From: UBA1422 sp041859095
GTDB taxonomy: Bacteria; Bacillota; Clostridia; Peptostreptococcales; Anaerovoracaceae
Direction of reading: 5' to 3'
NCBI GenBank assembly: GCA_041859095.1
Contig: JBHEKY010000019.1
Span: forward strand, 1-44,604
DNA length: 44,604 bases
The first letter of the stretch is position 1, and every line of letters starts with the position of its first letter. Below the pieces are notes generated by a model. That model searched no databases. It worked only from the letters and a program-made list of their open reading frames with translations, and was not told the origin of the DNA. Shown here piece by piece: positions 8,081-17,170 of this stretch. The position numbers were made by a program, and so were the translations under genes.

Positions 8081-10312
8081 ATGGAACCGAAAAGCACCAA
8101 AAAACACAATCATACGGAAGTGTCAACAAAGCCGGAAAAAGTAAGTTTTGAGCAAGCGCTTCAATTGGTGATTGATAATCTTCCGTTTGATGTCTGGATG
8201 AAAGATGTTGACGGAAAATATTTAGCAGTGAATAAATCGTTTGTTGCGTATGCAGGCATCCCGCATAACAAAATCATTGGTGCGAAGGATCATGATTTGT
8301 ACCCCAGCGATGAAGCCGAAATTTATTTAGCCAGCGACCGAGCGGTTCTTACGGGTGAAAGCCAGGGATATTTCGAATCTGTCGTTGATGGGAAATGGAA
8401 AGAAGAATATAAGGACCTTGCTATTGATCTTCATGGAAACGTGGTGGGAACAACTGGATTCTCCAGAGACATCACAAGCAGAAAACAGATGGAACGAGCC
8501 TTGGAAGAAAGCGAACGAAGCAAGGCTGTCTTGATTTCAAATCTGCCTGGCGTAGCCTTTCGATGCAAAAATGATGATAACTGGACCATGACTTTTTTAT
8601 CGGATGGATGCTATGAGTTAACCGGTTATTACCCTGAGGAACTCCTGAACAACAATGCAATATCGTATAATCAGCTGATTAGTCCAAAATTTAGAGATGT
8701 GGTATTTGCGCAATGGACTTCAGATATTGAGGAAAACAAAAAATCTAATGATGAATACATCATCATCACCAAATCCGGCGAAGAAAAATGGGTTTGGGAA
8801 CAATCCATTCCAGTGGCAGATAAAGACGGGAACTTGACAGAGAGTGAAGGATTCATTCTTGACATCACTTCCAACAAAAAAGGGTTGGCAGCCCTAGACG
8901 CCAGTGAAGATCGATTCCGGACGGTATTTGAAAAAGCCCCTATCGGCATTGGTATTTTCAATACGAATACAGGCGTTGCCTATCAGCTAAACCCCAAATT
9001 CGCTGAGATTCTTGGGCGAACCACAGAAGAATTAAACTCCATCGATTGGAAATCCTATTCCAACCCTGCTGAGATTCAAGAGAATATTAACAAGTTGGAG
9101 CAACTAAAAAAGAAAAAAATCCCCAATTTTAGCATGAACAAACGATACATCAGACCTGATGGCTCTTTGGTATGGGTTAACATGATGATTGTGCCATTCA
9201 AAGCCGAGACCATCAGTGATATGCATCTTTGTATGATAGAAGACATAACAGAGAAAAAGCAAAAGGAAGAAGAAATCATCTACCTCAGCTATCATGATAG
9301 TTTAACCGGACTTTATAACCGAACTTTCTTCGAGGAAGAAAAAAGACGGTTTGATGCCAGCAGAAGATTGCCCATGTCGGTTGTCATGGGAGACGTGAAT
9401 GGCTTGAAGCTTATCAACGATTCTTTCGGACATAATGCCGGAGATACACTACTTCGGGAAATAGGCGGGGTGCTAAAAGAAACCTGTAGGGCAGAAGACG
9501 TCATTGCGCGAATAGGGGGTGACGAGTTTGTCATTCTATTGTACAACACTGGAGAAGCCGGGGCAGAACGATTGTGCCAGCGAATTTATAAAGCTTGCAA
9601 GGCCTACGAAAAGAAACCTGACAAGCAAACATTTTATCTCAGTATTTCATTGGGCCATGCTACAAAGACCACCAACGACCTAAGTGCCGATGATCTACTT
9701 CGTGAAGCGGAACATATGCTGTACCGAAAGAAAAATTCGGACAGCAAAAAGGTACGAACCACAATTCTTAACGCAGCAAAAAAACAGTTGATTACAAAGA
9801 ATTTTCAAAGCCAAGAACAATACAACAAGCTGATGAAAATTCTTGTGCAACTGGGGGAAAGGCTCAACTTGGAACCCGAAACCATAAAACAACTTCAGCA
9901 ATTGCTGGAGACTCAGGACATGGGAGAACTATCCCTTAATGAAAAACTACAAAGCAAAGAGTTGTCAAACTATAACCCGGATGAGTTGGATGAGTACAAA
10001 AAGCATGCAGAAACCGGATACCGGGTCGCCCTAGCAGTGCCAGAGATGAACGACATCGCAGTGGACATATTGTCGCACCATGAGTATTGGGATGGCTCCG
10101 GCTACCCGAGAGGCTTGAAGGGTCATGATATCCCCTTGCTTGCCAGAATAATTTGTATTTTGGATGCATACCATGAAATGACACTGACCAATGGTGAAAA
10201 TAAGTTGGAAGATGAAAAACAGATTGCGGATCATCTGTTGGCTGGCTCAGGAACGAAGTACGACCCAATGGTGGTACAGGAATTTTTAAAATTAATCCGC
10301 AGAACGAATTAA
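8081..10312 (+). CDS. PAS sensor diguanylate cyclase with a degenerate HD-GYP domain
   Basis: 743 residues from the ATG at 8081 (GAGGGAG close upstream); in-frame ATGs at 8063 and 8069 have no ribosome site. Domain order: three PAS domains (about 30-140, 150-270, 280-390) and a GGDEF domain (about 400-560). Its active site is ARIGGDEF, and the inhibitory RxxD site is intact (RAED five residues upstream). An HD-GYP-like domain follows. The cyclase should make cyclic-di-GMP. The HD-GYP part keeps HHEYWDGSGYPRG, but the motif normally reading HDIGKIG is QDMGELS (about residue 613), so the metal-binding His is missing and phosphodiesterase activity is unlikely. No membrane segment or signal peptide; predicted cytosolic. 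Confidence 0.9.
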   Translation: MEPKSTKKHNHTEVSTKPEKVSFEQALQLVIDNLPFDVWMKDVDGKYLAVNKSFVAYAGIPHNKIIGAKDHDLYPSDEAEIYLASDRAVLTGESQGYFESVVDGKWKEEYKDLAIDLHGNVVGTTGFSRDITSRKQMERALEESERSKAVLISNLPGVAFRCKNDDNWTMTFLSDGCYELTGYYPEELLNNNAISYNQLISPKFRDVVFAQWTSDIEENKKSNDEYIIITKSGEEKWVWEQSIPVADKDGNLTESEGFILDITSNKKGLAALDASEDRFRTVFEKAPIGIGIFNTNTGVAYQLNPKFAEILGRTTEELNSIDWKSYSNPAEIQENINKLEQLKKKKIPNFSMNKRYIRPDGSLVWVNMMIVPFKAETISDMHLCMIEDITEKKQKEEEIIYLSYHDSLTGLYNRTFFEEEKRRFDASRRLPMSVVMGDVNGLKLINDSFGHNAGDTLLREIGGVLKETCRAEDVIARIGGDEFVILLYNTGEAGAERLCQRIYKACKAYEKKPDKQTFYLSISLGHATKTTNDLSADDLLREAEHMLYRKKNSDSKKVRTTILNAAKKQLITKNFQSQEQYNKLMKILVQLGERLNLEPETIKQLQQLLETQDMGELSLNEKLQSKELSNYNPDELDEYKKHAETGYRVALAVPEMNDIAVDILSHHEYWDGSGYPRGLKGHDIPLLARIICILDAYHEMTLTNGENKLEDEKQIADHLLAGSGTKYDPMVVQEFLKLIRRTN

Positions 10313-10359
10313 TAACCATGGCAAAAGTGGATAATCTGAAACAGTGAGGAGGAGTAAGA

Positions 10360-11058
10360 ATGAAAAATGCAAGAGTCATTGTAGCGATTGCTATAGTTGC
10401 CGTCATCGTCGGCGGGGTAGTGATTCTCAATGACTATTTCAACAAAAATCCCAAACCGGATATTATTTCACAGGCCACCATGGATCGGTTTCGGGTAAAC
10501 GAAATAAAAGAATATCAGGGAGCAAACTTTGATCCGGCCATTGGCCCAAGGGACAACTCCATCAAAGGCGTGCAGGAGGTAGATATCGACTCCTACCGAT
10601 TGAAAATATCCGGATTGGTCAAGACACCAAAGGAAATTACCTACAGCGAAGTAAGGCAGTTAGAGGTTTATGAAAGAAAAATAACATTGTATTGTGTGGA
10701 AGGGTGGGAAGCAACCATTCTTTGGAAAGGTGCACTCCTGAGCGATATCATGAACCTGGCAGGAGTTAAGTCGTCAGCCAACACGGTGATTTTCCACTCG
10801 GTGGATGGATATACCACGTCACTTCCCCTTGATACCATCCAGTCCAATCAACTGATTATGGCTTATGGTGCCAATGGACTGGATTTGCCACCAGAAATGG
10901 GGTTCCCGTTCATTGTTGTTGCCGAGGATAAATTGGGATACAAATGGGCCAGATGGGTGTCGGAGATCGAACTTTCTGATGATCCCTCTTACCTGGGTTA
11001 TTGGGAAAAGCGGGGCTACAATAATGATGCAACCGTTACCCCAAAGACCAACCCTTAA
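10360..11058 (+). CDS. Membrane-anchored sulfite-oxidase-fold (MsrP/YedY-like) molybdopterin protein
   Basis: 232 residues. One N-terminal membrane segment (about 5-25, VIVAIAIVAVIVGGVVIL) anchors an extracytoplasmic oxidoreductase molybdopterin-binding domain. Family marks are DSYRLKISGLVKTPKEITYS, ITLYCVEGWEATILWKGALL and VIFHSVDGYTTSLPLDTI. The Cys in YCVEGW occupies the position of the molybdenum-ligating Cys of SUOX/MsrP enzymes, so this copy could hold molybdopterin, unlike the Cys-poor modules encoded at 28498-38908. The protein is shorter than MsrP (about 330) and lacks a twin-arginine signal, so activity is uncertain. SD GAGGAGG precedes the ATG. Redox partner and substrate are unknown. 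Confidence 0.85.
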   Translation: MKNARVIVAIAIVAVIVGGVVILNDYFNKNPKPDIISQATMDRFRVNEIKEYQGANFDPAIGPRDNSIKGVQEVDIDSYRLKISGLVKTPKEITYSEVRQLEVYERKITLYCVEGWEATILWKGALLSDIMNLAGVKSSANTVIFHSVDGYTTSLPLDTIQSNQLIMAYGANGLDLPPEMGFPFIVVAEDKLGYKWARWVSEIELSDDPSYLGYWEKRGYNNDATVTPKTNP

Positions 11059-11096
11059 TTAAAACAGTCGATAAGCTTAATTTCGAGAGGGATGAT

Positions 11097-11606
11097 ATGA
11101 AAAATTATACCATAGAAACAAGCCGGCTCAATATTGCAGAAGCGATCCCTGAGGATGTGAACACAATAATCGAAATTGAATCCCATAAGGACAATCGGGA
11201 CTTCATATGGATTGGGACTGCCGAGCAGCACTTGGAGGAAATCGAAGATCCAAACCACTTACTGTTGTTATTCCGAACCAAGGAAGATGGAAGAATCGTC
11301 GGTTATGCATTGGCTCGGATTGACTGGAAGTCTGAGGTATTTGAACTTAGAAGAATTGCCATTACAGAAAAAGGCATGGGCTTTGGAAGGGAAGTTATGG
11401 AGGCCATCATGAAATTTGCCTTTACAGAGCTAAGTACCAACCGGTTCTGGCTTGATGTGTATCCTGATAATCTGATTGGGATACGATTATACGAAAGCCT
11501 GGGCATGCATCTGGATGGAGTTCTCCGACAGAATTATAAAGCTTCCCGAGGTTACTTAGATCAAATTATTTATTCAATGCTGAAGTCGGAGTATTTTGAT
11601 TCTTAA
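11097..11606 (+). CDS. GNAT-family N-acetyltransferase
   Basis: 169 residues, RimJ/RimL-like layout. ELRRIAITEKGMGFGREVME contains the acetyl-CoA pyrophosphate loop (the Q/R-x-x-G-x-G/A element, here KGMGFG). FWLDVYPDNLIGIRLYESLG is the usual motif B region of ribosomal-protein or small-molecule acetyltransferases. The substrate cannot be told from sequence. ATG at 11097 follows GAGAGGGATGAT. It lies 38 bp after the molybdopterin-fold gene and may share its transcript. Confidence 0.85.
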   Translation: MKNYTIETSRLNIAEAIPEDVNTIIEIESHKDNRDFIWIGTAEQHLEEIEDPNHLLLLFRTKEDGRIVGYALARIDWKSEVFELRRIAITEKGMGFGREVMEAIMKFAFTELSTNRFWLDVYPDNLIGIRLYESLGMHLDGVLRQNYKASRGYLDQIIYSMLKSEYFDS

Positions 11607-11639
11607 CTTGTCACGGTTTCAATTTGTATGAATTTACGG

Positions 11640-11686
11640 TTGACAAAAGGGATAAACCAATCTAAAATAAACTGAACGGTCAGTTT
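11640..11686 (+). promoter_or_regulatory. TetR-gene promoter with operator 1
   Basis: -35 TTGACA at 11640-11645, spacer 17, -10 TAAAAT at 11663-11668. The inverted repeat AAACTGAACGGTCAGTTT (11669-11686) starts directly after the -10, covering the transcription start. A near-identical repeat lies at 12326-12343, so both are probably bound by the TetR protein between them. Confidence 0.75.
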
Positions 11687-11702
11687 GTAATCGGAGAGAA
11701 AA

Positions 11703-12290
11703 ATGCCAAGTACTACAGATAAAGCTGAAAACACCAAAAAACTCATTGCAGAAAAAGCAAAACAAGTCTTTAGTCAGAAGGGCTATTTTCTTGCATCCAT
11801 GGAAATGATTCGAGCCAATTCAGGTATGAGCAAAGGAAGTATCTATTATCATTTCAAAAGTAAAAGCGACTTGTTTATGTATTTGCTTGATCTTTACATA
11901 TTGGAATGGGTAGAAAAATGGGATGAAAAGGCTGCAGAGCTTAAGACTGCCAAAGAAAAATTATATGCTTTGGCGGAGCATTTTGCATTGGACTTTGAAA
12001 GCCCGTTGATGCAGGCAGCGATGGAGTTTTCTGGTAGCGAAGCGTCAGACCCGAAAATCATAGAACAACTGTATGAATTGAACAACCGATATTTCCCCGT
12101 CGTTCAAAAAGTCATTGAAGAGGGGATAGCCAATGGGGAATTCAAGCGGACCAATGTTGAAGAAATTACCATCATCACCTATGGATACTTGGCAAGCGTG
12201 GGATCAATCTGTAAAATTGTCGATTATAAGGACATGAACAAGATTTACAAGATGGCGGTTGATGTATTTTTAGATGGCCTAAAGAATTAG
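11703..12290 (+). CDS. TetR/AcrR-family transcriptional regulator
   Basis: 195 residues. The N-terminal TetR helix-turn-helix (AKQVFSQKGYFLASMEMIRA, then NSGMSKGSIYYHFKSKSDLF) occupies residues about 10-60. The rest is the helical ligand/dimer domain, which varies too much to name a ligand. The operator AAACTGAACGGTCAGTTT overlaps its own start region, and a second copy precedes the downstream MFS gene, a typical local-repressor arrangement for a drug exporter. ATG at 11703 follows GGAGAGAAAA. Inference: it represses itself and the exporter until a toxic ligand binds. Confidence 0.88.
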   Translation: MPSTTDKAENTKKLIAEKAKQVFSQKGYFLASMEMIRANSGMSKGSIYYHFKSKSDLFMYLLDLYILEWVEKWDEKAAELKTAKEKLYALAEHFALDFESPLMQAAMEFSGSEASDPKIIEQLYELNNRYFPVVQKVIEEGIANGEFKRTNVEEITIITYGYLASVGSICKIVDYKDMNKIYKMAVDVFLDGLKN

Positions 12291-12325
12291 ATGGGAGCAA
12301 CAGGCATATTTTTTTCACCAATAAA

Positions 12326-12343
12326 AAACCGAACAGTCAGTTT
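12326..12343. promoter_or_regulatory. TetR operator 2, upstream of the MFS gene
   Basis: AAACCGAACAGTCAGTTT matches the operator at 11669-11686 at 16 of 18 positions and keeps the same spacing. It ends about 20 bp before the MFS start. No clear -35/-10 pair is seen here, so the site may act as a roadblock or serve a weak promoter. Confidence 0.65.
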
Positions 12344-12363
12344 ATTAATAGGAGGCACAGCGG

Positions 12364-13552
12364 ATGAAAGAGTTGATACGAAACAGAGTTTTTCAAATCA
12401 TTATGGCCACAGATACCATACAGCAAATGAGCATCTGGATTCGGAATATGGCGGTCCTGTTTTTCGTCATTGAGCAAACCAATGCGGATCCTGTAGCAAT
12501 CTCGTTAATCACAATTTTTGAATATTTGCCGATTTTTGTTTTTCGGCGGTGCCATGGCAGACAAATGGAATCCCAAGAAAACCATGATTATCGGAGACAG
12601 TTTAAGTGCGATATCCGTGTTGGTGATACTTTTCTTAGTCATCCAAGGATATTGGCAGGCCGTTTTTGTAGCGACGTTGGTTTCATCTATTGTGACGCAA
12701 TTCTCTGCCCCGTCGTCTGTAATCATGTTTAAAAGGAATATTGAGGATCATCTGATTACGCCGGCGATTTCAATTTCCCAAAGTATGCTTTCCTTGTATC
12801 TGATTGTAGGCCCGATTATCGGCACCATGCTCTATGAAACATTGGGTATTCAGATTTCTCTGACCATCATTTCAGCCATGTTTTTTCTTTCTTCTATGGT
12901 TCAGTTCTTATTGCCCAACAGCCCCAGGAATACCGAAGTAGCAAATGCGACCGTCGTACACCAACTGAAAGAGGGACTGGTTTATATTTATCATAATAGT
13001 GGCCTGCGGGTGCTTTTCACTGCTTTGGCAATCTTCGGCTTCGCAACCGGATTGATTCAACCCCTCACGGTTTTTATTCTGACGGAACGTTTGGGGATTG
13101 ATGCCCAAAACTTACAATGGTTCTACGCGCTTTCAGGGGTAGGACTTCTGGTGGGTGCCATTCTATCCATTACCATAGTAAACAAACTAAAAACCGGTAC
13201 TGTACTTTTTGTATGCATGGTGATATTCGCTGCCCTCACGGCGACCGAAGCATTTTCAACCTTGGTCTATATTACCGCGCCCTTGTACTTTTTGTCTGGT
13301 GTAACCACAGCATTTGTCCAGGTAGCTATCAGCGCACCCCTGATTAAAACTGTTCCTGAAGAATATATTGGCAGAGTAAATGGCATGGTCTCTCCACTAC
13401 TAATTGGAGGATTACTGATTGGTGCCGCCTTATCGGGAGTTCTGATGAAAGAATTATCTTTAATACCTGTTTACATGATTTCCGTCTTCTCTATTTTGGC
13501 TTGTGGAATCATCTGTAAAAGGTATCCGGAGACAAATAGGAATGACGATTAA
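12364..13552 (+). pseudogene. MFS transporter interrupted by a frameshift
   Basis: One major-facilitator exporter read in two frames. Residues from MKELIRNRVFQIIMATDTIQ to FEYLPIF are in the first frame. The continuation FGGAMADKWNPKKTMIIGDS and all later membrane segments are one base over and run to 13552. The shift lies at 12533-12543, where two five-T runs flank a G; removing one T restores a continuous protein of about 395 residues with the DRW/DKW-like loop 2-3 motif of MFS drug pumps. The SD AGGAGG is good. Preceded by a TetR gene and its operator, it is probably a multidrug or macrolide-type efflux pump. Either a real null/phase-variable allele or a homopolymer sequencing error; the sequence alone cannot decide. 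Confidence 0.8.
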
Positions 13553-13580
13553 CAACGCCTTACTTTCGTTTAACAAAAAG

Positions 13581-13609
13581 TTGACTTGTAGACCGGGATA
13601 TATCATAAT
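13581..13609 (+). promoter_or_regulatory. Promoter of the sulfatase operon
   Basis: -35 TTGACT at 13581-13586, spacer 17, -10 CATAAT at 13604-13609, about 35 bp before the ATG at 13644. Confidence 0.6.
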
Positions 13610-13643
13610 TGCCATTATAAAGCAGTTTAATTAAGGGGCGTAT

Positions 13644-15689
13644 ATGAAAAAGAATAATGATGCAATGATGCCTGTTCGCAACGTCTTAAATGGGGGACGC
13701 AGTACCCGAAAACCAAGATTGTACTGGCGTTTTTTGGCGGTAATGCCCGCATTGATTTTGTATTTTGAAATCTGTCTGCGGTTGACCACCAAAATCCCGT
13801 TTTTTGAAATAGGTCTTTTGTATATTACAATGTTTTCTGTGGTGGCTGGTAGCCTGATCACACTTCTTCTTAGCTTCTTTGGAAGCAAAGGGCGTGGTGT
13901 AATTTCGTGGGCTGTTACCAGCTTCTTTGTTATATTCTATGGCTCTCAGTTTTTTTACTATACAATCTTTGGTACTTTTTATACGTTCTATTCCATGCTC
14001 AATGGTGGTGCGGCATTTCAATTTTTCGATACAATCCTTGAGAACTTAGCAAAGGTTTGGATTCCGTTACTAGCTTATTTGATACCGGTTGTCGCTATGA
14101 TTTTGTTCCGTGAAGCCAGAAAGAAGCAACAAGGAATTTCCGGACGACAAAAAATTGCAATTTTGTTGGCAATTGTATTGCTGCAAGGGATTGCCGTGTT
14201 TGCGGTCTGGATTGACAAAGGCGAAGGACTCAACTCCAACATGCTATATTTCGGATCGGCAGATACCGCATCGTGTGTATCCCGGTTTGGCGCTTTGACA
14301 GCATTGCGTTTGGATATCCAAAAAACCATACTTCCCCCAGATAATGGTCCAGCCGATAGCGGTACCGGACCCGGCGCAAAAAATAATATTCCCGATTCAT
14401 TATACGCGAAGCAAATATACAATTTGGATTTTGACACACTAATTGCCAATGCGCCAGACAGTACCGTTGAAGCTTTGCACAAATACTTTTCCACCGCCAC
14501 TCCAACCAATATGAACTCCTATTCCGGGAAATTCGCCGGTTATAATTTAATTCTCATTACTGCTGAGGGATTTAGTCCTTATGTTTTAGACAAAAAATTG
14601 ACACCAACATTATACAGAATGGCAACAGAAGGCTACCAATTTATCAACTATTACAATCCTATCTGGGGAGTCAGCACCTCTGATGGTGAGTACACCTTAT
14701 GTACCGGCTTGATTCCAAAGCCAGGGGTATGGAGCTTCAAAGAATCCGCAAAAAACGACATGCCTTTCACCATGGGCAATCAGTATCGGTTCCAGGGGTT
14801 AACTCCTCGAGGTTACCACAATCACACGTTCAGTTACTATGACAGGGACTTGTCCCATCCCAACGCAGGATACCGATATATGGGACGTGGCAACGGTTTG
14901 GATATGAAAAATCAATGGCCGGAATCCGATTTAGAGATGATGGAAAAAACAGTGGATGCTTATATTAATGAACCCTGGTTCCACACGTACTATATGACAG
15001 TAAGCGGTCACCTGAACTATACATTCACAGGTAATATGATGGCTGCAAAACATAAGAGTGAAGTTGCAAACCTTGATTTGTCGGAACATTGTAGGGCGTA
15101 TATTGCATGCAACATGGAATTTGACCGTGCTATGGAGTATCTAATTCAGAGGCTAGAAGATGCTGGCATAGCCGATAAGACCTTGATTGTTTTTTCCAAT
15201 GACCATTATCCTTACGGTTTGACAGAAGCCGAATATTTGGAAATTGCCGGGGTAGACAAATTTGATCCAATGTACGAAATGTACAAGAGCAGACTGGTAA
15301 TCTGGAGTGGTGATATGAAAGGGGATTCTGGCAAAGTAATTGATAAAATTTGTTATCAGCCGGATATTATCCCTACAATCTCTAATTTGTTGGGGTTACC
15401 TTATGATTCGCGTATGCTTTCAGGCACGGATATTTTCTCTGACAGTGAGGGACTAGTCATTTACAAAGATTATTCCTGGCAGACTGAAAAAGGGATTTAT
15501 ATTACTTCAGAGAAAAAATTCTATCCTGAGAAAGGGATAACTGTGGATGACAACTATGTGGATCGGACGACGAAGCATGTGCGCAACACCTTCTGGGCTG
15601 CATCAAAAATTTTGGAAACCAACTATTTCAGATACATTATTTCCGATGACCAGAAAAAAATTCTGGACAATCCAATCCCACTCCCTTGA
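13644..15689 (+). CDS. LtaS-like membrane sulfatase/phosphoglycerol transferase family protein
   Basis: 681 residues. The N-terminal third holds about five membrane segments (between residues 25 and 190), followed by an extracytoplasmic alkaline-phosphatase-superfamily domain. Visible active-site elements are the first metal-binding strand NLILITAEGFSPYVLD, a nucleophile region WGVSTSDGEYTLCTGL where the Thr of TSDGEY matches the catalytic Thr of LtaS, and the metal motif IVFSNDHYPYG. LtaS-family enzymes transfer glycerol-phosphate from phosphatidylglycerol to build lipoteichoic acid or modify surface polymers. The exact acceptor is not inferable. ATG at 13644 follows AAGGGG. A broken c-di-GMP sensor gene starts 20 bp later, so both are probably co-transcribed. 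Confidence 0.85.
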   Translation: MKKNNDAMMPVRNVLNGGRSTRKPRLYWRFLAVMPALILYFEICLRLTTKIPFFEIGLLYITMFSVVAGSLITLLLSFFGSKGRGVISWAVTSFFVIFYGSQFFYYTIFGTFYTFYSMLNGGAAFQFFDTILENLAKVWIPLLAYLIPVVAMILFREARKKQQGISGRQKIAILLAIVLLQGIAVFAVWIDKGEGLNSNMLYFGSADTASCVSRFGALTALRLDIQKTILPPDNGPADSGTGPGAKNNIPDSLYAKQIYNLDFDTLIANAPDSTVEALHKYFSTATPTNMNSYSGKFAGYNLILITAEGFSPYVLDKKLTPTLYRMATEGYQFINYYNPIWGVSTSDGEYTLCTGLIPKPGVWSFKESAKNDMPFTMGNQYRFQGLTPRGYHNHTFSYYDRDLSHPNAGYRYMGRGNGLDMKNQWPESDLEMMEKTVDAYINEPWFHTYYMTVSGHLNYTFTGNMMAAKHKSEVANLDLSEHCRAYIACNMEFDRAMEYLIQRLEDAGIADKTLIVFSNDHYPYGLTEAEYLEIAGVDKFDPMYEMYKSRLVIWSGDMKGDSGKVIDKICYQPDIIPTISNLLGLPYDSRMLSGTDIFSDSEGLVIYKDYSWQTEKGIYITSEKKFYPEKGITVDDNYVDRTTKHVRNTFWAASKILETNYFRYIISDDQKKILDNPIPLP

Positions 15690-15709
15690 ACAGATAGGAT
15701 GGTGAAATT

Positions 15710-17155
15710 ATGAATATAGAAATCATCGTTGCGTTGGTGCAAAACATAGCAATTTTGCTGGCAATGGTTTTCATCTATTCTTTAATGCTTAGAAACCGGC
15801 AAACCGATAAACTCTTTTACAAAATAGCCATAGGAATCTTAAATGGTTTGATTGGCATTGTGCTTATGTGGACAGCACTACGGCTGGATAACGGGGTCAT
15901 TTTTGATACCAGATCCATCCTCATCGGCGTTTTCGGGATTTTTTTCGGCGCTATACCTACAGCGATTGCGGCAGTCATTATGATTCTGTATAGAATTTTT
16001 TTGGGCGGCCCGGGTATGATTGTTGGGATTTCTGTTGTAATTACAACTTCCATTCTTGGTATCTTAGCACATAAGTATTACTTTCTACACATTCTTGAAA
16101 ACATAAAAAACAGAGGTTGGAAATTCTATCTTTTCGGTGTGATTATTCATGTTGACATGTTACTATGTATGCTGATTTTGCCGAAAGAGCTACGTATGGA
16201 GACCCTTGGCTCAATCTTTCTGCCTGTCATTATTCTGTACCCCTTGGGGACCTATTTGTTATGCAAAATTCTATTGGACCAAATGGATCAACATAACCTA
16301 TTAAATAAGATTGCAGAAAGTGAAGAAAAATACAGAAATCTGGCAGAGAATACGTCTGATCTCATCTGGACTATGGATCCGGAGTTGAATTTTACCTATT
16401 TGAGCCCTGCTTCTTTACGTATCTTTGGAGAGCCTCCTGAAGCATTTACATTGGAGCGCATTATTGAAAGAATCATTCCTGAAGACCTAGAGAGATTAAT
16501 GGATTTTCGTAGCCATATGATGGCGTTGAGCAAAAAGTTCTATAGTGGAAAAGTGGATCCCGAGATTTTGGAATGCCGCTACCTGAAACCCAATGGCGCG
16601 ACTACGTGGATTTCTGTCAGTGCCAACGGCCTTTGGAATCAAGAAGGGAGGTTCATGGGACTCACAGGGACTGTTCGTGATATTGACCATTTGAAGAGGA
16701 TTGAAATTGAGAACAATCGCCAGACGGCGCTGATTGTATCCATTATTGACGTTATCCCGGATTTGATTTTTTACAAAGATGTTGACGGAAAATATCAGGG
16801 GGGAAATCGAGCATTTCTCGATTTTTGCGGGAAACCGAGAGATGAAGTTTTTGGTAAAACGGATTATGACCTTTTTTCTTTAAAACAGGCTGAAGGATTT
16901 CGGCGTCTGGACACTCAACTATTGTCTGAGAAGGTGTTAAGACGGGATGAAGAAATACTAACTTATGTGGATGGCTCGATTCGAACTATGGATACCCTTA
17001 AAACACCGTATTGGTTACAGGATGGAAGTCTAGGCGGAATCATCGGAATTAGTCGGGATATCACGGAGCGCAAACAAAGGGAAGAGGAAGTGCAGTATGT
17101 AGCCTTCCATGACTATCTAACAGGATTATATAACAGGAGATTTTATGAAGAATAA
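15710..17155 (+). CDS. 5TM-PAS-PAS sensor, N-terminal part of a GGDEF/HD-GYP protein cut by an in-frame stop
   Basis: 481 residues. Residues 1-200 form about six membrane segments resembling the LytS-type 5TMR sensor (TRSILIGVFGIFFGAIPTAI, then FLGGPGMIVG). Two PAS domains follow (about 205-330 and 340-460), the second with PDLIFYKDVDGKYQGGNRAF. The GGDEF domain begins at HDYLTGLYNRRFYEE and stops at a TAA (17153-17155). The next codons in the same frame read LHRLDVPRNLPLTVVLGDVN, the uninterrupted continuation of GGDEF, so the stop is a single in-frame nonsense codon in what was one gene of about 800 residues. Unless read through, this piece is a membrane sensor without output. Confidence 0.8.
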   Translation: MNIEIIVALVQNIAILLAMVFIYSLMLRNRQTDKLFYKIAIGILNGLIGIVLMWTALRLDNGVIFDTRSILIGVFGIFFGAIPTAIAAVIMILYRIFLGGPGMIVGISVVITTSILGILAHKYYFLHILENIKNRGWKFYLFGVIIHVDMLLCMLILPKELRMETLGSIFLPVIILYPLGTYLLCKILLDQMDQHNLLNKIAESEEKYRNLAENTSDLIWTMDPELNFTYLSPASLRIFGEPPEAFTLERIIERIIPEDLERLMDFRSHMMALSKKFYSGKVDPEILECRYLKPNGATTWISVSANGLWNQEGRFMGLTGTVRDIDHLKRIEIENNRQTALIVSIIDVIPDLIFYKDVDGKYQGGNRAFLDFCGKPRDEVFGKTDYDLFSLKQAEGFRRLDTQLLSEKVLRRDEEILTYVDGSIRTMDTLKTPYWLQDGSLGGIIGISRDITERKQREEEVQYVAFHDYLTGLYNRRFYEE

Positions 17156-17170
17156 CTCCATCGACTGGAT

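Noticed and set aside
12518..13552. Separate second transporter gene starting at 12518
   Set aside because: The TTG start is inside the first membrane region of the same MFS protein; the two pieces are one frameshifted gene.
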